Part shown: positions 55,155 to 64,000 of the stretch, in pieces
Layout of the letters: each line of letters starts with the position of its first letter
How positions within the stretch are numbered: position 1 is the stretch's first letter
Source of the DNA: Dolomedes plantarius
Taxonomy: Eukaryota; Arthropoda; Arachnida; Araneae; Dolomedidae
NCBI GenBank assembly: GCA_907164885.2
Contig: OU015490.1
Span: forward strand, 204,109,661-204,173,660
Length of the DNA stretch: 64,000 bases
Reading direction: 5' to 3'
Position numbers and translations under genes: made by a program
The notes under the pieces: model-generated
Databases searched by the model: none
Seen by the model: the letters and a program-made list of their open reading frames with translations, nothing else
What the model was told of the DNA's origin: nothing

Positions 55155-57954
55155 CCTCAAATAAGATACTTCTCTATCATTAATGCCTTCATAAATAATT
55201 GTGGCCAAAATAATTATATAGTGAATAAAATGACTCAAAAATGGAAATGACATAGCAGCTGATAGCTTTCAATAATGTGTCACATTGCAATAGAAATTTT
55301 CGGTGGTTAATTACGTTAAATTTGAAAGTAGTTTTAGTTGCTTTGCATCACCAACAAATATGTAGATTGACAATCTATAGATTTTTTTTTTCTAATGCCG
55401 AGTTTGTATCTTTGTGTATATATTGTAACTGTAGATATAGTTGCTACTTATTATTAAAGATGAATTTTAAGATATAAATGCATTGCATTTTTGTGATTAA
55501 CAGGGAACTAAACTGATTAAAATAAAATTATTAGAATTAAAATATGATCGTTTTTGTAGAAATAATAGAGACATGTTAATTTAGTGAAGGTAAAGCATGG
55601 CAGTTTTGTAGTATAAAATCTAAAGTTTTAATAACTTTGAATCATTAGAAGAAATGCTGCTTTTGTAATTTTTTAAGTAAAGTGATTCATTTTACTTCAC
55701 AGGTTCTCATATTGTGGTCATTTGATAAGTAACTCTATTTTTTTAATGGATAAATGTTGTTAAAAATATTACTTCTACTGGTTGAAGTAAACCGTTTAAA
55801 AGTTAAATATAAAGTTAAAGATCTAATGAACAGAAGGGAATAATTTTAATCTTTATATGAAATTTATCTTAAAATTAGTAATGGATTACTGTTCTAAAAA
55901 TATTTTCAAATATTCTCTGACTATTGTAGTTAAATTATTTTTTATTAATTAAAAGTATTTTTTGTTAAATAGAATTGTAGTGTAAGAAGCTACGATCAAT
56001 GAAAGTAGAATTTTTTTTCATCATGCAGACGTAAAGATGAATAATATTAGTAGACTATAGAATGTGATCAAGAAACTTGTCATAACTTAATTTATAGATA
56101 TCTTGGATGTGTTATTCTCTTATTACTAAAACCTGTAATTATACATCTTAGGGCAACATCAAATCTTTGGGTATTTTGCAGAAGAGCCTAAAATTAAATG
56201 TTATTATAAATTATACTGTCTCTAACCATGCTTAAGTTAGACATATTAATAATGCTTGTTTTCATGAAAATATTTGGGTAATTACAGTGTTTGTCGCATA
56301 TAATGAATGAGATTTTGCTCATCCCAGTATTTTAAGGAAAATGGTGATAAGGAAGTTTTAAGATGCAGATTTGTAAAAGTTAAACTGAATGATAAATTCA
56401 GACATTCTTAACATGAATAAACTAATATCTTAATAATAATAATATACTTACCCTTTCATGTTCAGGATCATACACCTTGTATTTAATGTATCTTTATCAT
56501 GTCAAACAAAATCACAAATCATCATAAAATCCTCAGTAATATTTCCATTTGGCAGGTAATTTTGTTCTTATAATTACAGCCCAATACTGTTAAGTGTCAT
56601 CTTTATTGACCACACATCAGATTATGATCAAAATCTTTTTTAATATAATACAATGTGTTTTTTGAACTTGTGAAATCCTTGAATTTTATTCTCTTATTAA
56701 TGTCTAGACAGGAATTAATTTTTGTGTGGTGTCATTTATGTCCTAACACATAGTTTATTAAATGTTATATCAAGTATTAAGAGGGCACATGTATTAATTC
56801 TCCCTGGCCTTTTTCTTTAGTTAAACCTGGAGCAAGCATCAGGTATTTTAATTGAACATTTTATTAAGATTAATAAAAAGGGGAAATAAATGCATATGCA
56901 TCATTTAAATTTTTTTATATTTTTAAGGTTTATGATGAACCTCTCTCAAGTTGAGCAAACTGTAGCAGAACTTAATACTGTGTGTTTTGCACCAATTTTA
57001 ATTTAAATGGTTTTACCTTGGAGGAAAAGTTGTTGGGAATGTTAGAATTTACATATTAGCTTATAAGAATTTTTGAAAATAAAATCTAGGAATTAACAAA
57101 CTATCGATTACTTTTAAAATTCACCTCTGCATAATCATATCATCAAATAATGAGTCTGTTAAAAAGGGTTAGAACTTATTATAAATGATATTTTATGCTG
57201 TTGTGCTACATAAATGGTAATTGTGTTTATGAAATTTCAGTTGCTCAATGTAAAAGGGAGTTTACATTTTGCCTAGTATACTGACTGTTGCTCTCTCTAT
57301 AATAATATATTTAAGCTATAAAGTGCTAAACTAAATGCTTATTTCTGAATATAAAGTAAAATTTACAAAAAGCAAGAAATAGAAAAATTCATCTCTTGTG
57401 CTCAAAAAGTACATTCAATGAAAACAATTTAATGATAAAAAAAGATGTTTCTACATTGGTTGGATTCAAATAAATTACAACAGGTTCTGTGTCCTAATGA
57501 CCATTTTAAGTATACCAAAAGGTTGTTTGATAATTCATGCATTAATTACTCAAATAAAAACAATAAAAGAGGTATACAAAGCTAGATTGTTTTAAAAAAG
57601 AGTTTTAAAATATTAAATACCTGACAAACTATTATTGAAGATATTTCCATATTGCTGTTTGATTGGCATCCTCACTTGCAATTTTCTTTGCATTTATCAT
57701 AGGCTATGTGATTTATTTCACTGTCACATTTTAATTTTTGCACTGTAGGAGTAGGATTCCATTCCTTTCCGATTAGACTGGACCGGCTGCCTGGTGCAGG
57801 GTAGGTTTATTTTTTTAAAAATGTTTGTCCTGTGAACGATGTAGATGGTGCTCATTAATTAAAATACCTGCATTAGGTATCCGATAGGTAGAACTGATAC
57901 CTGCATTAGGTATCGGTTCTACAGAACTGGTGTGAACTGGCTGAATCCCACCAC

Positions 57955-58024
<70 letters not shown>

Positions 58025-59714
58025 ATGCAACAGCTTAGATAGAAGAGAACAAAGAGGCTGGGTCCATCCTTTCAGGCATATATAAAATGGATATTTCTCT
58101 TTTTAACCATCAAATTTAGAATTTTTAATTGATTAGACCTTATCATAGTAGGTTTCGCCTGCCATTTCATTAGATTAGTGTTGTGGGGTGAGAGTTAGTC
58201 ATTCTATGCCTACTTGACTTTGTGTTTCTAACTGTCAATATTTAATATTAAAATGGGTATGGGGTAAGAACGATTTTTGGTGGTTCATTGGTTGATAATT
58301 GATTATGAACATGACTTCTTTATTACTAATTAAGTTAATAGAGCATCCATCTAGTATTTTCTAGTGAGCTATCGTTTTCCATGTCTATATATGTTGTTTT
58401 AGTTTAATAATTTGTAATGTAAGTGCTGAGTGGGGCATATGGCTAAAGGGCTAATATAATTTCTAAATTAGGTTATTCATAGATGCATTAAAGAAAACTG
58501 GTTGTACTTTATTAGAAAAGGGAAATTTTGGAATAAGCATTAGGTAAAATTTGGAAGCAAGCACTTTTTCGATTAATAGCCATAATTTAATTAAGCCTGA
58601 TTAAATTAAGTGAATAATGTTCAATTAAGATCAGTGGGCCATAAATTTTGTTAAATTAGAGAGGGATGAGATCAGATCTTTCAGAAACCAACTTGAAGTA
58701 GTAGTTTTGTCTTGTTAGTTTTAAAGTATAATTAAAGTAACAATACTATTTAGTAAGGCTGCCCTGTACTAGTATGCAGGTTGTGGCCTGCACAATGTCA
58801 CCTGATGAGGAGAAGCAGGTGGATGCCATTTCTAGATGATAGTTTTCTATTTACAGATTCTGTTTTATGGGGTTACTAAACTATAACTTTTAACAAAGGT
58901 GTCTCTTATCCACATGGTGACACTGCATTTTAGCTGTCTGTTTAGAGATTATTTTTTAAATCATGATATAACAAAATTAGCTTGGAATTTAATAAAACTA
59001 ATTGCCTCAGAAATTGAAATCTCCCCCCCCCCCCTCCTCCAAGAGTTTGTAATTTGTGGTCTTTAGCTACTAATATTAAATTTTAATGTTGAATTAAGTC
59101 TTGTATTTACATAGACTGGTTATAACTTACTGCAAACTAGTTTCTGTAACATATTTGGTCTATGTTTGAGTTAGTGGCCCTATCTGTATCTCAGCTGCAA
59201 TTGATTAGTTTCCTAGCATAAGAAGGTTGTTAAAATATAAAAATTTCCTATGCATATTTTTTATGATAAATTTTAAGCACCTAGTGCTGTTAACAAGAAG
59301 TGTTCTCTGTCTATTATCTGTCATTGGAGCACACAGAAATTTTATGGGAAAAACTTGTTAAAATGACAAAAGTTTTGTATTGAAAAAGAAATATGTAATA
59401 TTAATCAATTTTGCAACTAGAAACTAAAGATTAACAAGAAAGTTTGATTATCAGAATTTAGAAAAGAAATTATTTTTGCTACATCACTTGAAAATAGCCA
59501 ACAGTAAGTGATACAGAATTCCTTGAGCCTGAAAATCTTCAAGGTAAGGAGGATTATACTACATTCCTATAACCAATTATTCGCATGCATGTAAATTAAT
59601 TTTTTTTGCTTTGTTTTAAAAGCCAGTCGTGTTGTTTATTGAAAAAGTTGGCTTTTAAACCATTTCAAGTGGTTTGTGTTCAGAACAATTTATCGATACA
59701 GAAATACTACACCG
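54547..59714. other. Long AT-rich non-coding stretch; possible intron or intergenic
   Basis: No coding exon is recognisable. Sequence up to a GTAAGT at 54993 could be a non-coding first exon, and a GC-richer patch at 57750-57800 sits between an AG and a GTAGGT. Both are weak. AT microsatellites occur at 55122-55150 and 57966-58022. Confidence 0.4.
57966..58022. repeat. (AT)n microsatellite
   Basis: About 25 AT repeats after a short GT run. Confidence 0.95.
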
Positions 59715-59761
59715 AACTACTACAGTACTGCAATTCGTCGAATTGCAGTACTGTAGTAGTT
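59715..59761. repeat. Near-perfect 47-bp palindrome
   Basis: Arms of 23 nt (AACTACTACAGTACTGCAAT... and its exact reverse complement) flank a single T at 59738. Confidence 0.95.
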
Positions 59762-62700
59762 GTAGTTCATTTTAATAGTGATTTGGTTTTGTTGACATCG
59801 GTATCGAAATAATTGTTTCATTTTCTGTGTTAATAATAAAAAAAATAAATAAATAAATAATAAATTTAAAAAAAAAAAAAAAACTTGTACAAGGATGTCC
59901 AGACTCCTTTTAACGTGCGGCGGTGGCTGTAATGTTTGTGATCGGTGCCAATGATATTTCGAAAAATCCGGAACTAGAGATTCAATGCATGATTTTATGA
60001 TTGTGCAACGATTTACCATGTATTGCCTGTCGTTCACGTTATCTTTCTGTGTCAGTTCGTTAGTTTATTCATTTATCTTTACAGATCGCGATTTTTCCAC
60101 TTTCCTTTACCATGTGTTAATGAGTTCTATATCTCTTTCTGCAACACAAGGAAATCTGGATGACTGATGGAAATTTCGACTGTTTAGTCTACGAATGAGT
60201 ACGCGTCAGCACATCCTTATATTGTCGTGTATCAAAATATTTTCTCAAATTAATTTAATTTAGTTTGAGAAAATATGAAGCCAAAACAAAAGGCATTTGT
60301 CTATTCAAAATAATAGTAGTAATAATAATTAAAAAAAATACTCAGTACTCTTGGGTGTTGTGGCTTTTTCTCAGCATAGCTATCGCATGTTAAGACCTCT
60401 TATATATATTTTTAAATTTACAATTGTTTTTCAACTGATCGCATCTGTGGAAAGACGAACCCTTCATTCATTTAAAAACTTTAAATTTTTTTTATAATAG
60501 AAAACAGTGGAAAAAACTTTTGCCTTTATGGCAACGCCATACGAGTTTTTCAAAAATTATTATTACATAAGCACTGGTTTTCGTTCCTTTTTGTAAATAC
60601 GTGTAAATGTATTGACCTTTCAATAAATTTGATAATCTTTAAATCTTCTGTATTCTTGAAAAGTCAGTTGTACAGCAGAAAATAAAGGGAAAATCTCAAA
60701 CTTTCCTTCAAAAATTCCTATAACGTTATTTCTAACTAATTTTAAAACTTTAAGTTTGTTGCGTCTGCAACACCATATAAAAAGCACGAAAAAGAACTGA
60801 GAAATTCGTTGCTGAAGTTTTCAGCTATCGTGTTAACAATAAGTCACTGAAGTGAAAAATGCATTTTTTTTTCTTTTGCAAGTAAGTTTATAGTTTTCAT
60901 CACGAGAAAAATATAGATGACGTGTTGCCAAATAAATACAAATATATACCTTTTGCCAAACGTCTAAATTATATTTTTGAGTATACAGATTAGGAAATAA
61001 ATTTCACTTGTAATCTTGCTTCTTTAAACACCCACCTCTGATTTGTTGAACTAAAATCAGTTGGGCTGAGGTATTATTAAACAAATCGAGGACGTAAAAA
61101 TGTTTTGGATAGTTAAATATGAGGTCTTAAAGGGAAAATATTTTTTCTTACTGGAAATCTTTTGAACGACGGCGTGCTAAGTATAATGATGTATAACTTG
61201 AGTGTCGTTCGAGTGTATTCTTGCTTCACAGCCTTCTCTTAATTAAGAGTTCGTAGTGCCTTGCACATCCAAATCCCGTCTGTTATTTCCTATTTATATA
61301 AATTACACTTTTTGTGTCATAAACATTCTGCTCAGATGAAAAGCTGAAACGCGTTGAAAGGCATACGGCATATGTCGTTATAATTTATTACATGATAACA
61401 GCTCCTAATAATATTTATTTACTTGTATGTATTTTGTATGATAACACCTACATACGCAGAAAATAAACTTTTACAGACATAACTTGATTTTGCCGAAAAA
61501 ATACTGCTCACCTTCAAATTACGTGTCGCTTGTTGGCCACCGTTGAAATACAAAAAGTCAAATAAGTATTTATTGATTTATGGAAATAAAAAAGGAATTC
61601 CTTGGTTTTAAAGTAAGGAGGAGTGTCAATGGATCAAGGTATGGTGGCTGTAAAATATGGGTTTCGTTAGGAAAATTTTGGTTTGGGACGCGGTGCCCTG
61701 CGAGACCCGCAATGTGATGAGAGGGGTTGCCATCGGGCTGCAGGTAGAGAAGGTCGTATCACCAACTGGTGGGGGCAGTGTAACGTAAGAGATTTATGGT
61801 CAAATAATATCAGATATAATATTTTTGTGACAATTTTCAAAATAGTTTGTCCAGTCAAGATCATAAATTCATTAGCTTTACTAGTGCTTCACTATAACCG
61901 AAAAGTGGAACATAAGATGCTTTTTACAAGTAATGTAATATGAAGCTGTAACTACTGCGAAATATTACTTTGGTAATTAGTATATTCATTAAGATATATA
62001 TAACTTATTTTATTTAACAAAAGGCATTAGCGGGCTCATTGCCATCGGAGGAGTTAAGCGTTTTCAGGAGGTTGGATAATTCAGAGACCTTAGCAGCTTA
62101 TAATTTAAGCTGAAAATTTACCATAAACCAGGGACCACTATCCAATAAGTGTTGTCATACCTGGGGAGAGAGAGAGAGCAATGGGTTCATTTCTAGTTCT
62201 GTATTTAAACTAATAGTGTTTCATTGTATGCATCATGTGAATATTAAATTAATATATATTTTATTTTTAATATGGAAATATTAAGTAAAGAAATAAAGAA
62301 TATACATTGATTCATTAAGAATCTTATGTGTTAATATGCATTTATAAAAATGTAACATTGAAATACAGGAATTTAAAAAAGAAATAAATATCGAGAGACT
62401 GAAATTATTAATATGCATGCCTTTCATGAAGGAAAAAAAAACCCGTCACTTTGTGCGACAGAAAATTAAATAAGTCTATTTTCAAATAGAAAATACCTAG
62501 CACACAGGCGTGAAACGTGATATTGCGCTAGAGAAAGTTTAAATGTAACATCTTCCATTTACTTATCGTATATTCTAGAACCGCCTGTATACTGTGTATG
62601 TGAACATAAATTAGCAATCTTATTTATTGCGCATTTCAAGATGTATTCCCCCACGCTCCTTCCCCCTTCCTTATTATTTTCTTTAGGCAGATTTCTTCTG

Positions 62701-63154
62701 CTTCGCATTCTCAAGAAAACGAAATCATTTACTGGATCAATTGGGTCATAGCTGGAGCAATCCGCGGTTGATCTTGCCGTACACAGGGAAATGGGCGTGT
62801 TATCCCTATCGTGGCTCTCTAGTTCTACCTTTTTCCACCTTCCTTCGAAATCGACCGGATCATTTCGAAACAGCATTCGTAGACATGCCGGGAAAAAAGC
62901 ACCTGCGCATTTTCTAGATCGTGTTTTTTTTTTTCCCTCGCGCAGTTGGGTTTAAATGACTTCACATTTACGTTTCTACTACTTTATTTTCTGACTGTCG
63001 CATTACTGAGAATTTTTTTACCTAGTAGGCTGCAAATAAATTTGAAATTGCGTGGAAATAAATTTTTTCATATATATTTAATGTTCTAGAAGTTCCGTAA
63101 TGTCTTATTCAGGTGATTGTTTCCGAAATTTGCACCACATGTGTGTGTAGAGTC
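59762..63154. other. Non-coding; no gene recognised
   Basis: Mostly AT-rich. Two patches of higher GC (about 61670-61770 and 62560-62900) contain open frames with no recognisable domain. The second might be a promoter or first-exon region, but nothing decisive is visible. Confidence 0.4.
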
Positions 63155-63304
63155 CAGTGGTGCACCCAGGGGGTGGCCCAAGGGGCCCTGGCCCCCCAAA
63201 AGAAATAGAAATCTCATTATGAATATTGATTTTGCATTATAAATATTTTTATCCGTTCATCTCGGCCCCCCCCCCCCCAAGAAAAAATTCTGGGTGCGCC
63301 ACTG
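63155..63304. mobile_element. hAT MITE (150 bp)
   Basis: CAGTGGTGCACCCAG at the left, CTGGGTGCGCCACTG at the right. A perfect 8-bp duplication GTAGAGTC lies at 63147-63154 and 63305-63312. The interior is rich in G and C runs. Confidence 0.92.
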
Positions 63305-63312
63305 GTAGAGTC

Positions 63313-63966
63313 ATTTCTGGTTATGAAAGCGTAAATCTGTTTCTCACACACGTACATCCGGCTAGATTGTCACTCAGTTTTCTTTGTTGCTTTTTTAAAA
63401 TTTTAATGTAATATTAAGTAATGAAGGTTCATAAGCTTTTAATCGTCCAATGGGTAGGTGGTCGGGAAATTTAATTGTCATGATAGTGGGGTCTATATGG
63501 ATCTCAACTTCCGAAACCTAGCAAGTATCTTTAACATCTGTTTTAATTTTATGATAACAGTATTGCAGTAGTGAAATTTTGCTATGGGATACACTCGTTT
63601 CCTATTTTTACGTGTTTCGCTGAAGGCTCACAGACACAAAGTTCCCGAAAAAAAATAAATAAATACATGCTAATTAGTTTTTTATTCATCAGGGGTGGGT
63701 GTACACTTTCGACGACTTTTTCCGAACTCTGCTTTCACAAAGTTAATAAATTTGAAATAGATTATAAGGGATCATGGAAAGACATGATTGAAAATTTCAG
63801 AAATACAACCAGAAACACAGCTAATGGGGGTCGGTAGGACCCCCTTTGTAGAACAGTTAAGTGTTTTATGACATCGTAAGCAGAGATGGAGGAATATTGT
63901 CCTTTGTATGTGATGTCAGCAACCTCTGGATTCTTGAATGTGGAACAGGAGCCAAGGAGTCAGGGG
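63313..63966. other. Non-coding; no gene recognised
   Basis: An 88-residue frame (63571-63837) has no recognisable motif. No splice-compatible exon was identified. Confidence 0.4.
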
Positions 63967-63968
63967 TA

Positions 63969-64000
63969 CACTATCTGGCCAAAAGTATCCAGACCCCCCC
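63969..64000. mobile_element. Left edge of a Tc1-like element, cut by the window end
   Basis: CACTATCTGGCCAAAAGTAT directly after TA (63967-63968) resembles Tc1-type terminal repeats with a GGCCAAAAGTAT core. The rest lies beyond the window. Confidence 0.55.

Noticed and set aside
57749..57810. Possible small exon between AG and GTAGGT
   Set aside because: Short, no recognisable peptide, and no partner exons. Chance splice-like signals are common in this AT-rich DNA.
62559..62876. 105-residue minus-strand frame in a GC-richer patch
   Set aside because: No domain or splice evidence. Kept only as a remark in the interval description.

Overview
The window looks like arthropod genomic DNA, most likely a chelicerate or spider. 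The reasons are its strong AT bias, short exons with GT-AG introns, and a dense mix of Tc1/mariner, pogo/Tigger, hAT, Harbinger, Jockey, R1-like and Ty3/Gypsy elements. The lineage is inferred from general resemblance. No search was run.

1-10.4 kb: the last six recognisable coding exons (2062-8687, + strand) of an SR-family splicing factor. They encode the end of an RRM, a CCHC zinc knuckle and an RS tail. The N-terminal RRM exons lie upstream of the window. Two introns carry short DNA transposons (a hAT type and a pogo/Tigger type). A long AT-rich 3' UTR-like tract follows.

12.3-39.4 kb: one nested transposon complex. A single Tc1-like element (12326-39447) is split open. Inside it sits a Tigger-like element (16985-39318). 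Inside that is a hAT remnant (from 17416). Inside that is a head-to-tail array of an unclassified repeat, 'D' (17667-38339, flanked by a 9-bp duplication). The array hosts another Tc1-like element, a Ty3/Gypsy element with 233-bp LTRs, an internally deleted Tc1-like element, and a Jockey-clade LINE (J1) whose 3' UTR received a second full-length copy (J2) in inverted orientation. Almost every junction shows the target-site duplication expected of its family, so the order of insertion can be read off.

39.7-51.3 kb: short hAT and Harbinger MITEs, then an older Jockey copy (J3, + strand). J3 has been hit by at least six later insertions, each placed exactly by comparison with J1/J2. One is apparently a composite hAT unit: two MITEs plus the 353 bp between them, moved as one piece. 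Two others are large solo-LTR-like insertions.

51.3-64 kb: mostly non-coding, with more MITEs, a tRNA-derived SINE, a 47-bp near-perfect palindrome, and the edge of another Tc1-like element at the right end. No convincing host gene was recognised here.

The most informative signals are the insertion chronology, the composite hAT transposition, a conserved hairpin plus TCCATG tail at the 3' end of the Jockey family, and two different ORF1/ORF2 junctions in that family: a TAATG stop-start overlap in J3, and a lone in-frame TAA in J1/J2.
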